Notes: a model not told the origin generated them from the sequence alone. DNA of 64,000 nucleotides from Candidatus Nanosynbacter sp. TM7-075 (GCF_022828255.1 NZ_JAJQJW010000002.1:310001-374000); one strand, 5' to 3'. Counted from the first letter of the stretch, positions 51,327-59,866 are shown. Translations and numbers: made by a program.

Positions 51327-51855
51327 ATGAACGATAAACTAAGATATGCTACTGCCGAGGAATTCCATGTAGCGATAAATCAATCAATGCTGGGTGATGA
51401 AAGGAAGTGTTTTTTGTCCGAGTACTCGATAGATGACTATGCAAATATGAATCATACAATACTCATGCATAATAGCTATGCTGGGTTTGCCATTAAGGAT
51501 GGTGATATAGTTAGTGTTTTTAATTCTAAACAGAATCCAGTGAGGCAGTCTTTGGATACCATGATTCCAGCAGCTATATCTCTGGGGGGGGGTGAAGCTT
51601 GACTGTATGGGTCAAGTATTATGCAATAAATATACTAAATATGGATTTATAGCTGTAGCGGCTGTGCAGTTTATGGACGAATATGCACCACACAACTGGA
51701 ATTATTCTAAGTTCGGCAGACCGGCCGTTTACTTTATGTTGCATAGGCAAATAATGTCGCTTAATAATGCTGACGAATTCGCAGAGAGTGTGCCATATTT
51801 TCCATACGATGAAGCTTATCAATACAGAGAAGAGCTGATTGGTAATGCGCTGTAA
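51327..51855 (+). pseudogene. GNAT-like protein gene split by a +1 at a G9 tract (possibly phase-variable)
   Basis: A frame from ATG 51327 runs to TGA 51602 (91 residues). It breaks at nine Gs (51584-51592). With eight Gs it would continue through 51592-51855 as one protein of about 175 residues, ending ...REELIGNAL. The joined protein (GFAIKDGDIVSVFN, LDCMGQVLCNKY, DEYAPHNWN, GRPAVYFML) resembles proteins with a GNAT-like acyltransferase fold found in phages and accessory loci, but the match is by feel. A TATATA-type box lies ~7 nt before the ATG. Off-state by slippage or sequencing error are alternatives. Confidence 0.6.
51584..51592 (+). repeat. Homopolymer G9 tract at the frame break
   Basis: Nine consecutive Gs, the longest G homopolymer I noticed in the window, exactly where the two frames meet; loss of one G restores a single open frame. 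Confidence 0.85.
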
Positions 51856-52633
51856 TATTATTCTTCACATTCCTCACGCCTCGTTGTGCTTGCCGCCTGA
51901 TTTTTGGCGTGATATTACGATAGATAAAGAGATTATCGAGAGAGAATTGCGTTTCATTGCTGATTATAAAGTTGATGAGCTTGTTAAAAATATAGATAGC
52001 CATAAAATTATAGCTAAATATTCGCGGCTATATTGTGACGTCGAGAGGTTTCGCGATGACGAAGCTGAGTCGATGGCTAAGCTGGGTATGGGAGCGATTT
52101 ATACACATTTATCTGACGGTACGCAATATCGCAAAATAGGATCATCCCGTCGCGAAGAGATTTTGGGCAAATCATATGACTTACATCACAAACAGCTAAA
52201 CGCATTGAGTAGGGAAATTGTTGATCAATATGGATCGTGTGTGATTATTGATATTCATAGTTATAGCGATGAATTGGTGCGAAGATTGTTTGGCTGGACG
52301 GAGAATTTACCTGATATTTGCCTTGGCTATGATGAAAAATGGTTCGGTAAAGACAATGCATCAAAATTGAAAACATATATTGAAAAAATGGGATATAGTT
52401 GTGAGTTAAATTATCCGTATTCTGGGGCGCTGGTTCCGATGGAATTTTATTACGATGAAAATCCGAAGATACAGTCGGTGATGTTGGAAATCAATAGGCG
52501 TGTCTATTTGGATGGTGATGTGGTAAGCGAAAATGCTGTGTGTAATATAGATAAAATAATAAATTTTATCGCAGAAAATCTAAATCCTAATCCCCAGCCA
52601 TGCCGCCAAAATGTCGCCCGCAAAGTAGGCTAG
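51845..52633 (+). CDS. N-formylglutamate amidohydrolase family protein
   Basis: 262 residues from ATG 51845, which overlaps the end of the previous gene. NIILHIPHASLCLPP opens the FGase/HutG2 domain; FIADYKVDELV, YCDVERFRDDEAE, IIDIHSYSDE and VMLEINRRVYLD carry the conserved His, Asp, Arg and Glu positions of the metal-dependent hydrolase. It might cleave N-formylglutamate or, given its context, another acylated amino acid. The 3' end overlaps the converging VIT1-like gene by 54 bases. Confidence 0.85.
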   Translation: MRCNIILHIPHASLCLPPDFWRDITIDKEIIERELRFIADYKVDELVKNIDSHKIIAKYSRLYCDVERFRDDEAESMAKLGMGAIYTHLSDGTQYRKIGSSRREEILGKSYDLHHKQLNALSREIVDQYGSCVIIDIHSYSDELVRRLFGWTENLPDICLGYDEKWFGKDNASKLKTYIEKMGYSCELNYPYSGALVPMEFYYDENPKIQSVMLEINRRVYLDGDVVSENAVCNIDKIINFIAENLNPNPQPCRQNVARKVG

Positions 52634-53119
52634 CCCTGCCGCAATTACCCCAAGAAGTAACGTGATACCTGCAGATTGCCAAGGTGATTGTTTGCTGACT
52701 TTACCTTTGATGAAGCCAATTGCTAAGAACATTGCCGCAGTTAGCGCCGAGCTAACATAGAATAACGCCGCGTTTGGCGCTTTTAAGCTTGCAATTACGT
52801 CAATCAAATATGGCAATACTGGCACGCTACCGACTACCACGAAAGCTAAGAATGTTACTGCGCCTATGATCTTTGGGGATGAGCGTTTTTGGCTGTCGCG
52901 AACAGACTCTTCGTGTTCTGCACTTGCTGCCAAATATGCGCTAGAGCCCATTGAGAATCCGTCGGCTATTAAATTAGCAATTCCTAATATAAGAATTACT
53001 GAACTGGATATTCCAGCACCGGCTGAAGCCGCCACGACTGCAAATGTCGTTACTGTGCCGTCAACCGCGCCATAAACAAATTCCGGTATGTATCGTTTGA
53101 AAAAATCTCGCATAACCAT
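52580..53119 (-). CDS. VIT1/CCC1 family membrane transporter
   Basis: 179 residues with about five helices. YIPEFVYGAVDGTVTTFAVVAA and GIANLIADGFSMGSSAYLA are the core VIT1/CCC1 motifs (helix 1 and the helix 2 metal-path region). These carriers move Fe2+ or Mn2+. The cytosolic ferritin-like domain is absent. TATGAT lies 8 nt before the ATG at 53119; MRDFF two codons on is another start. Confidence 0.85.
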   Translation of the reverse strand: MVMRDFFKRYIPEFVYGAVDGTVTTFAVVAASAGAGISSSVILILGIANLIADGFSMGSSAYLAASAEHEESVRDSQKRSSPKIIGAVTFLAFVVVGSVPVLPYLIDVIASLKAPNAALFYVSSALTAAMFLAIGFIKGKVSKQSPWQSAGITLLLGVIAAGLAYFAGDILAAWLGIRI

Positions 53120-53275
53120 ACCAGTTTATCATATTATTAACGATTAGCGGACATCTCTATTGACAATTTAATAAGCTTATGCTATAGTGAAATAGTTAGA
53201 TTATCTAATACAAACAATTTAACAAGCATGCTAAAATAAACATAACAAATATAAACTTTTGCAGAAAGGTAAAGC

Positions 53276-53497
53276 GTGGAAGATATCCAAACAGCCATCG
53301 TTTTATTATCAATCATCGTAGGATTGTTGTCGGTTATTATCGTAACGCTACTGGCAGTGGTCATAGCCTTGTTGGTAAGACTTAATACGGTCATGAAAAG
53401 CGTTAGTAAAATTACAACTAACGTAGCTAGTGCGACTGAGTGGTTGTCGCCAACAAAAGTTTTTAGTGAAATATCAGGTTTATTTCGTAAAAAATAA
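53276..53497 (+). CDS. Small membrane protein, 73 aa
   Basis: 73 residues with a GTG start behind GAAAGG. One long hydrophobic helix at about 6-35 is followed by a short amphipathic region. It resembles small DUF948-like partners of YtxH proteins; the YtxH gene follows after 19 bases. Confidence 0.6.
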   Translation: MEDIQTAIVLLSIIVGLLSVIIVTLLAVVIALLVRLNTVMKSVSKITTNVASATEWLSPTKVFSEISGLFRKK

Positions 53498-53516
53498 TTA
53501 AAAAAGGAGTAAATAT

Positions 53517-53786
53517 ATGAAAAAAGTTTTAGCAATTATCGGAGCAGTAGCAGCAGGTTTTACAGCTGGAATTTTAACTGCACCAAAGAGCGGCAAGGAA
53601 ACAAGGAAAGGCTTGAAGGATAAAGCTGCAAAAATGAAAGCCGACACTGAAAAGGTGGCTTGCAAAGCGACCGCTGCAGCTAAAGACAGTGTAGACTCAT
53701 TGAAAGCTGGCTCTCAGAAAGTTGGAGACGCTGTAGTAGAAACCGCAAAAGATGTTAAGGGCAACGTCGAAAAACGTTTCAAGTAA
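53517..53786 (+). CDS. YtxH-domain small envelope protein
   Basis: 89 residues. MKKVLAIIGAVAAGFTAGIL is a glycine-rich membrane helix, followed by TAPKSGKETRKGLKDK, the YtxH signature, and an Ala/Lys/Asp-rich helical tail. AAAGGAG lies 7 nt upstream. YtxH proteins are general-stress envelope proteins of unknown function. Confidence 0.8.
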   Translation: MKKVLAIIGAVAAGFTAGILTAPKSGKETRKGLKDKAAKMKADTEKVACKATAAAKDSVDSLKAGSQKVGDAVVETAKDVKGNVEKRFK

Positions 53787-53826
53787 TATTTGACTCTATT
53801 CAAGAAGACGTGAGATAATATAAGTG

Positions 53827-54369
53827 ATGAAAAAAGTTACTTTCTATCTCGCGTCTTTTTTGATTGCTTCTAGTTTGTTAGTGACGCCACGGGCAGTTGA
53901 GGCTCAGTCTGTCGATGCTACGGCTGATTCTGAGATTATAAAAACGCTTGAGCGAAATTGTAGTTCCGTAAGAGTTACTATTAAAAACATCCATACCAAT
54001 GACGCTCTAACTAGGGTAAACGTTGGACAGAGATATAATTCTATTTCTACCAAACTTATGGCCAGGCTGAACGGTCGATTGGCAATCAATAAGCTGGATA
54101 GCTCAAAGTTAGTGAACATTACTAATGAGTTCGAGTCGACGAGACTTAAGTTTAATAGCAATTACAACGATTACGATACTGCTATGACTGATCTTCAGCG
54201 TGCAAATTGCTCTAATAATGTGGCGGACTATTATCAAAAATTGACCGTCGCTCGCGAGGCTCGTAATAAACTTTCTGAGGATGTGAAGATATTGGATGAA
54301 TTGTTAGTGAGGTATAAAGAAGAAGTGCAAGCTATTAAAAATTCGCTGTCTGGAGGTTCTAATGAATAG
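53827..54369 (+). CDS. Hypothetical secreted protein, helical
   Basis: 180 residues. The signal peptide ends near VEAQS at about residue 28. The rest is helical and polar, with two Cys. Not recognised. TAATAT lies close upstream and no clear Shine-Dalgarno is seen. The last eight bases overlap the next gene, so the two are probably co-expressed. Confidence 0.6.
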   Translation: MKKVTFYLASFLIASSLLVTPRAVEAQSVDATADSEIIKTLERNCSSVRVTIKNIHTNDALTRVNVGQRYNSISTKLMARLNGRLAINKLDSSKLVNITNEFESTRLKFNSNYNDYDTAMTDLQRANCSNNVADYYQKLTVAREARNKLSEDVKILDELLVRYKEEVQAIKNSLSGGSNE

Positions 54370-54706
54370 GGCTAAGGAATTATTTCGTAGCTATAAATTC
54401 GCTACGTTTATTGGGCTGACTATTGCGGCCTCGGTTTTACTAGTATCGATTGCAATGTTTATGTATTACAAGACTGACGCTTATCGATTGGATTTGAGTC
54501 GTCCAGAATACGCTTCTCGCCGCAAGCAAATTAGCAAGGATGCGAATGAAAAAAGTCACGAATTTGACGCGCAAGGCACAGTAAATAAGGATACATTGAA
54601 GGAATTTTTGGGAATTTATAATAAAGAAGTAGAGAACGTTAATAAGATTAAAGCGTTTTCTAATGATGTGTTGAGCGATAAAGAATTGGGTTTATCTAAC
54701 AATTAA
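54362..54706 (+). CDS. Hypothetical single-pass membrane protein, 114 aa
   Basis: One helix lies at about 15-37, then a polar helical ectodomain. GGAGG is 6 nt before the ATG, inside the end of the previous gene. Likely the membrane partner of the secreted protein encoded before it. Not recognised. Confidence 0.6.
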   Translation: MNRAKELFRSYKFATFIGLTIAASVLLVSIAMFMYYKTDAYRLDLSRPEYASRRKQISKDANEKSHEFDAQGTVNKDTLKEFLGIYNKEVENVNKIKAFSNDVLSDKELGLSNN

Positions 54707-54709
54707 TCT

Positions 54710-55612
54710 TTATCTTCTGGTTATTGAGGTTGGGGTCGGCAGAGTCGCCAGAAGAACTCCTTCGCGATCAAAGTTTTGTAACAATCGATGTCGCATTTCA
54801 GAGGTAACAGACCACTGATCGGATGGCTGAGTTTTTCCGGCAATGATCAATTCTGTTCCTCGTCCAGTAATATCACCAACGGAAACAAATTTAGGCGGAT
54901 CGATAATTTTCTTTTGCCAAGCCTTTTCTTTAGCCAATTCTTGACCGGTGGCGTTAATGATGTCTGTAACTGCAGAAATGTCAGAACTTGGGTCAATATA
55001 AATACTGAAGCGCGACATACTATAGCCCATAGTTTTATTTATAACGTGCTGAATTGTGCCATTTGGAACATAATGAACATTACCCTCGGAATCTCGTATA
55101 ACAGTAGTGCGAGTACCAACTCTTTCGACGGTTCCAGCAGCTCCCATTACGTCAACGACATCGCCAACACGATATTGATTTTCGGCGATGATGAAAATAC
55201 CAGACAAGAAGTCCTTAACGAGCGATTGAGCGCCAAATCCTAACGCCACACCGATTATACCAGCACTAGCGAATAGCGGCGATAAATCAAATAGGAATAG
55301 TTTATTGGCGACAATTGCGGCGACATAGAAAATTATAATAATTTGCCAGAAACTGCGAGTTAATTGGATGAGAGTTTTTTCGCGCTTTTCTATGTCTTTA
55401 CGGTGCCAGGAACGATGTTTGGCGGTGGAGCGTATAGAATAATGTATAGTCCAAGATAATAAATATTTCCCCAGAAAATAAACAAAAACAGAGCCGATAA
55501 TAATGCTGACTGTGTCAATAATGCGCTCACTAATTAGCCAGCCAAAGTTATTGCCATGCAACCATTGACCTAACGTAGAAGAATCTAAGAACTGTTTTAT
55601 AAGCTTATCCAT
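54710..55612 (-). CDS. MscS-type mechanosensitive channel
   Basis: 300 residues from ATG 55612. Three hydrophobic segments are followed by SAGIIGVALGFGAQSLVKDFLSG (pore helix TM3) and ENQYRVGDVVDVMGAAGTVERVGTRTTVIRDSEG, the MscS beta domain. It releases solutes on hypo-osmotic shock. A TATACT box 9 nt upstream overlaps the box of the divergent trmB gene. Confidence 0.92.
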   Translation of the reverse strand: MDKLIKQFLDSSTLGQWLHGNNFGWLISERIIDTVSIIIGSVFVYFLGKYLLSWTIHYSIRSTAKHRSWHRKDIEKREKTLIQLTRSFWQIIIIFYVAAIVANKLFLFDLSPLFASAGIIGVALGFGAQSLVKDFLSGIFIIAENQYRVGDVVDVMGAAGTVERVGTRTTVIRDSEGNVHYVPNGTIQHVINKTMGYSMSRFSIYIDPSSDISAVTDIINATGQELAKEKAWQKKIIDPPKFVSVGDITGRGTELIIAGKTQPSDQWSVTSEMRHRLLQNFDREGVLLATLPTPTSITRR

Positions 55613-55621
55613 TATTGATTT

Positions 55622-55629
55622 AGTATAAT
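55622..55629. promoter_or_regulatory. Overlapping divergent -10 boxes of mscS-like and trmB genes
   Basis: AGTATAAT reads TATAAT on plus (55624-55629, 7 nt before ATG 55637) and TATACT on minus (55622-55627, 9 nt before ATG 55612). Both genes cannot be transcribed from them at once, so expression should be mutually exclusive per molecule. Confidence 0.55.
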
Positions 55630-55636
55630 AGAAAAT

Positions 55637-56278
55637 ATGAGTTTTGTCGATCCGAATCAATTTATTATTACCAGAAAACGTAAGAAGTATAAATTTGCTT
55701 TATTCCACAACTCACCTCTATGTTTTGAGTTTGACGAGTGGATAAAGCGGAAAGTCGATTGTTTGGAAATCGGTGCTGGAACTGGACTATTCAGCGTGGA
55801 GCTTGCATTGCGTCATCCCGAAAAAACGTTTTTAGCAATTGACGTGAAAGGTGATCGATTACAAAAGGGTGCGAAAATTGCCGAAGAAAAAGGGCTGGAG
55901 AATGTGTTTTTTGTTCGAGCGCGGGCTGACCAAATAGACCAATTAGCAGAGCAGAATTCTTTGGAACAAATTTGGGTAACATTTCCTGATCCGTTTCCGA
56001 GGAAGCATAGCGCTGGGCGTCGCTTGACTCATCCTAATTTTTTGAAGAAGTATTCTTCATTGTTAAAATCGGACGGATCTTTATTAATCAAACACGACGA
56101 TCATAATTTTTTCTGTTGGAGCTTGGAGCAATTGGTGGCAGAAAAATGGCAAATTAAAGAGTTGAGTTTTGATCTTCATGAATCCGCGCTAAATGACGAA
56201 TATAAAATAATGACGACTTACGAACAAAGGTGGATTGGCGAAGGAAAAACTATTAATTTCGCAAGAACTACCCGCTAA
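55637..56278 (+). CDS. trmB: tRNA (guanine-N7-)-methyltransferase
   Basis: 213 residues. EIGAGTGLFSVELALRHPEKTFLAIDVKG is the SAM site, and VTFPDPFPRKHSAGRRLTHP is the TrmB signature with the catalytic Asp. It makes m7G46 in tRNA. Full family length. Confidence 0.94.
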   Translation: MSFVDPNQFIITRKRKKYKFALFHNSPLCFEFDEWIKRKVDCLEIGAGTGLFSVELALRHPEKTFLAIDVKGDRLQKGAKIAEEKGLENVFFVRARADQIDQLAEQNSLEQIWVTFPDPFPRKHSAGRRLTHPNFLKKYSSLLKSDGSLLIKHDDHNFFCWSLEQLVAEKWQIKELSFDLHESALNDEYKIMTTYEQRWIGEGKTINFARTTR

Positions 56279-56295
56279 TAAACGAAAGGAATATT

Positions 56296-56643
56296 ATGCA
56301 ATTTAACGATTATTCAACTAAAGCAATTTCTACTTTAACAGATAAAGATTCTCATAAATATGGCGATGTTGACGCGAGATTGATGGCACAGATATTGGGA
56401 TTAAGTGGCGAATCTGGCGAAGTTATGGAGAAGTTTAAGAAAATTTTACGTGATAAAAATGGCGAGATCTCGGAGAATGACCGCGACGCAATAATAAAAG
56501 AGCTCGGTGACGTGTTATGGTATGTTAATTCTGTGGCTCATTTGCTTGACTGTAGTCTGGAAGAAGTGGCTCGCAGAAACAACGACAAACTGCTCAGTCG
56601 CCAGAGTCGGGGGAAGATTCACGGCAGCGGCGATGATCGCTAA
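56296..56643 (+). CDS. MazG-like nucleotide pyrophosphohydrolase
   Basis: 115 residues. LSGESGEVMEKFKKIL and IKELGDVLWYVNSVAHLLD carry the ExxE and ExxD Mg sites of all-alpha MazG/dUTPase-like NTP-PPases. CGAAAGGA precedes the ATG. It likely removes non-canonical NTPs or keeps nucleotide pools; it converges with murC by a 4-base overlap. Confidence 0.85.
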   Translation: MQFNDYSTKAISTLTDKDSHKYGDVDARLMAQILGLSGESGEVMEKFKKILRDKNGEISENDRDAIIKELGDVLWYVNSVAHLLDCSLEEVARRNNDKLLSRQSRGKIHGSGDDR

Positions 56644-57890
56644 TTTTTAGCTAATTGCTCGCGAATCCATCCGTCGATTGTGCCGGCGCCCATACACAGG
56701 ACGAGTTTTCCAGAGTTCCTTGCCGCGGTTATTTCTTGCCATAAATTATCGTCTAATTCGGCAAAATGAACTTTTTCTTTATCGATATTTTTAGCAAGTT
56801 GTTGTGACGTCAAGGTTGGTAAATCTGGATTTTCCCTAGTTAAGTAAGTTGGCAGCCAGTAAATTTCGTTGGCATCATGGAAAATATCATTAGTGTATTG
56901 GCCGATTATTTCGTGCTGGCGAACATTTTGGTGTGGCTGATAAACCAGAACTACATCGTCTGACAACTCTTTAGCCATCTGTAATGTCGCTTGAATTTCA
57001 ACCGGGTGATGTCCATAGTCAGAATATAGATTTTCGGCGAGCTTTTCAAAACGTCGTCCTGATCCAGGGAAGGAATTTATTGCTTGGTATATTTCTGATT
57101 CCTCCGTGTCTACTCCCATATGCTTCAAAGCTTCAATCGCCAAAGTAGCGTTCTTTCGGTTATGCTCGCCGGGTAGAGTGATATTTTTATTGGAATCGTG
57201 CAAGATTGTTAGATTTTTTTCATCAAATATGGTGGAACTTTCTTGCCACGCGATAACTTTTTTAGATTTTTCGCCGAACTCGCGGAAGGCGTCTAAGTAA
57301 GATTCTTTTGTTGGATATGTGTCTGGATGGTCGTAGTCAACAGATGTGATGAGGCTAATTTCTGGAGAAAAATGCAAAAAGTTGCGGTCGAATTCATCAC
57401 ACTCGTATACGAAAAATTGGCTATTTTTATCAAATGTTCCGCTTGGCCCAAAGCTTAAAGTTGAACCCACAGAATAACTGACAGGAATTTGCAATTGCTC
57501 CATTGTCCAGACTAGCATACTCGTTGTTGTGGTTTTTCCGTGAGTACCAGCGACCGCGATAAGCTTCAGGTTTTTATCGGCGATTATTTGCGCTAGTAAC
57601 TCGTCACGTTTGCTGGTTTTTATGCCTAATTTTCGCGCCAAGACTAATTCTGGGTGATTTTCCGGTAAAGCAGCGGTGTAAATAAACCAGTCAAATGGTG
57701 ATTTATCGTGTTCTGACTGCAAGAACGCGCCAGATTGATCAAAAGAAATAGGAATTCCGGCTGATTCTAATTCGTTTGTGATAAGACTTGGTGATTTGTC
57801 GGAGCCGCAAACGTCATACCCAGCCTCTAAAGCAATTCTACTTAGTGGTCCGATGCCAACGCCGCCAATTCCTGAAAAATAAATTCGCAT
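56640..57890 (-). CDS. murC: UDP-N-acetylmuramate-L-alanine ligase
   Basis: 416 residues. YFSGIGGVGIGPLSRIAL (N-terminal Rossmann), AGTHGKTTTTSML (ATP loop), EYDE-like ECDEFDRNFLHFSP, TSVDYDHPDTY, PGEHNRKNA and SDYGHHPVEI follow the MurC order. It adds L-Ala to UDP-MurNAc. It is somewhat shorter than common MurC (about 450-490). TATAAT lies 6 nt before the ATG. Confidence 0.92.
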   Translation of the reverse strand: MRIYFSGIGGVGIGPLSRIALEAGYDVCGSDKSPSLITNELESAGIPISFDQSGAFLQSEHDKSPFDWFIYTAALPENHPELVLARKLGIKTSKRDELLAQIIADKNLKLIAVAGTHGKTTTTSMLVWTMEQLQIPVSYSVGSTLSFGPSGTFDKNSQFFVYECDEFDRNFLHFSPEISLITSVDYDHPDTYPTKESYLDAFREFGEKSKKVIAWQESSTIFDEKNLTILHDSNKNITLPGEHNRKNATLAIEALKHMGVDTEESEIYQAINSFPGSGRRFEKLAENLYSDYGHHPVEIQATLQMAKELSDDVVLVYQPHQNVRQHEIIGQYTNDIFHDANEIYWLPTYLTRENPDLPTLTSQQLAKNIDKEKVHFAELDDNLWQEITAARNSGKLVLCMGAGTIDGWIREQLAKN

Positions 57891-57896
57891 ACAAAT

Positions 57897-57902
57897 ATTA
57901 TA
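57897..57902 (-). promoter_or_regulatory. -10 box (TATAAT) of murC
   Basis: Minus-strand TATAAT, 6 nt before ATG 57890. Confidence 0.6.
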
Positions 57903-57974
57903 CCACCGCAGTGATAGTAATATTCACGTCATTGGGATAATTTGCTATACTAAAATTATAGAGAAGGTGGTGGG

Positions 57975-58640
57975 ATGGCTATAGATAAGAAAAAAACCAA
58001 GTTTAGAATTAAGCGGCTCAGTCAGATTAAGACTTGGCAGTTGGTTATTTTATTGATTATGTCTGGTTTTATTTCGGCAACTTTTTTGAGGCTGAATAAT
58101 GTTGGTATGGTCGAGCGACGAGAATCTGTAGAAAATGCAGATAAGGCTGGAGATATAGTCAATCTTCAGCAGCGACTATACGATTTACAGCGTTATGTAT
58201 CTACGCACATGAATGCTGATCCGGGGAAGATTGCGCTGGATCATACGTATAAACAAATGTATGACCGGAAGCTGAAAGAGTTCGAGGAGGAGATAAAAAA
58301 TCAGTCTAACAATGACACTGTGTCGAAGGTTAGGGCTGTCTGCGATGCTAGGGCACAGCAAGGCGGTTACGGCCGATTTACGACACAGGCGGATCCGAGG
58401 TACATCAATTGTATTAACGAGGAGTGGGCGAAATATCCTGCCGCGAAAGCCACTAACTTGCAGTTTGAAGCGCCTTCAACCGAGCCATATTATCATACCT
58501 TCGTTTCGCCGATATGGTCAGCTGATTACGCGGGGTGGTCTTTGCTAGTGACGATATTTATTGCCATGATTATCGTAATGAGGTTGGTTGTTCTGGGGAT
58601 GTTAAAGTTGATGCTTAGACGACGAAATAAGCTTTTTTAG
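57975..58640 (+). CDS. Hypothetical two-helix membrane protein, 221 aa
   Basis: A helix lies at about 22-42, then a ~145-residue extracytoplasmic region with a helical start (NLQQRLYDLQRYVSTHMNAD) and two Cys, and a second helix at about 185-212 with a Lys/Arg-rich end. GAAGGTGGTGGG lies just before the ATG. I do not recognise the family. Confidence 0.65.
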   Translation: MAIDKKKTKFRIKRLSQIKTWQLVILLIMSGFISATFLRLNNVGMVERRESVENADKAGDIVNLQQRLYDLQRYVSTHMNADPGKIALDHTYKQMYDRKLKEFEEEIKNQSNNDTVSKVRAVCDARAQQGGYGRFTTQADPRYINCINEEWAKYPAAKATNLQFEAPSTEPYYHTFVSPIWSADYAGWSLLVTIFIAMIIVMRLVVLGMLKLMLRRRNKLF

Positions 58641-58707
58641 CTTGACAGGGGTGATATAGAGATAGTAATCTATATAGGTATATCATTAATAGGAGGTATA
58701 TAACCAA

Positions 58708-58914
58708 ATGGCTTATAAACATACCAACTCAAAGGGCATCACATATTACTTGCACAAGACTGACGTAACTTTGCGCGGCGGCAAGACTCAAACTATTTAC
58801 TTCTTCGCTAAGGTTGAGAAGAATGAAAAGGGTACACCATGTGATCTACCAGAAGATCGTATTGTGAAAGAAAACCCACGCAACGGCTTTTTGACAATTT
58901 CTAAGAAAAAATAG
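58708..58914 (+). CDS. Small conserved-looking protein, 68 aa
   Basis: 68 residues, basic and beta-rich (YYLHKTDVTLRGGKTQTIYF, FLTISKKK). AGGAGG lies 13 nt upstream of the ATG, an unusually long spacing. A TTGACA box at 58643-58648 is well placed for a promoter. I suspect this is a lineage-conserved protein, but cannot name it. Confidence 0.65.
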   Translation: MAYKHTNSKGITYYLHKTDVTLRGGKTQTIYFFAKVEKNEKGTPCDLPEDRIVKENPRNGFLTISKKK

Positions 58915-58975
58915 TCCTTTGCTTGCACCATAAGCGCGTTTGGTGATATAGTAGAACCAAACAAACAGGTGCCAT

Positions 58976-59006
58976 AACTCCTCTGTAAAAAGCAGGGGAG
59001 TTTTTT
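58976..59006 (+). terminator. Intrinsic terminator
   Basis: Stem AACTCCTCTG/CAGGGGAGTT with one wobble, a 7-nt loop and a T run, after the small basic protein gene. Confidence 0.8.
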
Positions 59007-59050
59007 GTGGGGTTGATTATTTGTGGATATTGTGGTATAACAGTTACTAT

Positions 59051-59542
59051 ATGAAGTCGAAGACGGTTGAAGTGTTGGAGCTTGCTAGACCAAACAGAGC
59101 GGGCGTTATTGATGTTGTTGATTCGGACGGTAATGTTGTGCCGTTGGACTATTTGGGCGAAGATTTTGTTCCTGATGCGAATAGTTATAGTGATGAAGAT
59201 TTTACGAAGAGAAATAGAATTATAGTTGAGATGTGTGATCTTTTCGGCAGGATTCGTCGTCGTGCTGGCTTTGCCGAACGTCATAGAGGTCGTGGCGACT
59301 ATGATCGAGCTCGTCGCATAGAAAGAAACAGGGGTAGTGATATTTCTGAAGTTGGCAGACTTGCTATGAATGCTTGTGAAGCGTGTCCACTTAAGCTTGA
59401 TTGTGAACTGTATGGTAAATTAGGAGGGGCTGTCCTAAGTGATGTTTTGGATTATAAAAAAGTTCGCACAGCCACATCTCTGACTAAAGCGGGCAAGAAG
59501 CGTCCGGGTTGGAATAAGGGTTGCATAGATAATAATGCGTAA
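59051..59542 (+). CDS. WhiB-reminiscent small Cys-motif protein
   Basis: 163 residues from ATG 59051. Near residue 109 it has NACEACPLKLDCELYGKL, that is C-x2-C-P-x4-C, like the Fe-S motif half of actinobacterial WhiB proteins and of some SAM or primase-like Fe-S domains; C62 could be a fourth ligand. Arg-rich stretches (RRRAGFAERHRGRGDYDRARR) precede it. It may be a metal- or Fe-S-binding nucleic-acid-associated protein. TATAAC lies 9 nt upstream. No HTH is evident. Confidence 0.55.
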   Translation: MKSKTVEVLELARPNRAGVIDVVDSDGNVVPLDYLGEDFVPDANSYSDEDFTKRNRIIVEMCDLFGRIRRRAGFAERHRGRGDYDRARRIERNRGSDISEVGRLAMNACEACPLKLDCELYGKLGGAVLSDVLDYKKVRTATSLTKAGKKRPGWNKGCIDNNA

Positions 59543-59578
59543 AGAAAAGCCCCCTTCTGAATGAAGAGGGATTTTTCT
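59543..59578 (+). terminator. Intrinsic terminator
   Basis: Hairpin CCCCTTC/GAAGAGGG with one bulged A, followed by a T run. Confidence 0.7.
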
Positions 59579-59866
59579 TGGTGACCCAAGTGCATCTACA
59601 TTGGAACCATATCTGTAGCGAGATTCTGAGCTGGAGACGCTTAATAGAGGCGACCACCCCTTCAATAAAGATACCTAACCACCATTAAAGTATATCGTAA
59701 CAGAATGTGTTAATATCAATAAATTATCCTCTTGACTACTTTTTACGTTATCCAGCCTGATAAATTCATAAATCAGCACTAAATGTCGCGGTTGGGTTAG
59801 ACTAAGATTGCTACAAAGGGCTAATCGAGGTCGCTTATTTAGGAGATTGACGATATAATCAAAATA
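59579..59866. other. Intergenic stretch, no gene seen
   Basis: About 290 nt. No tRNA, no open frame with a start site. A TATAAT box near its end (59854-59859) serves the next gene. Nothing else recognised. Confidence 0.5.
59854..59859 (+). promoter_or_regulatory. -10 box (TATAAT) of the ADP-ribosylglycohydrolase gene
   Basis: TATAAT 7 nt before ATG 59867. Confidence 0.6.

Noticed and set aside
59435-59665. Minus-strand frame with protein-like N-terminus
   Set aside because: It runs antisense through the end of the Cys-motif gene and a terminator, has no start signal and no recognisable domain.
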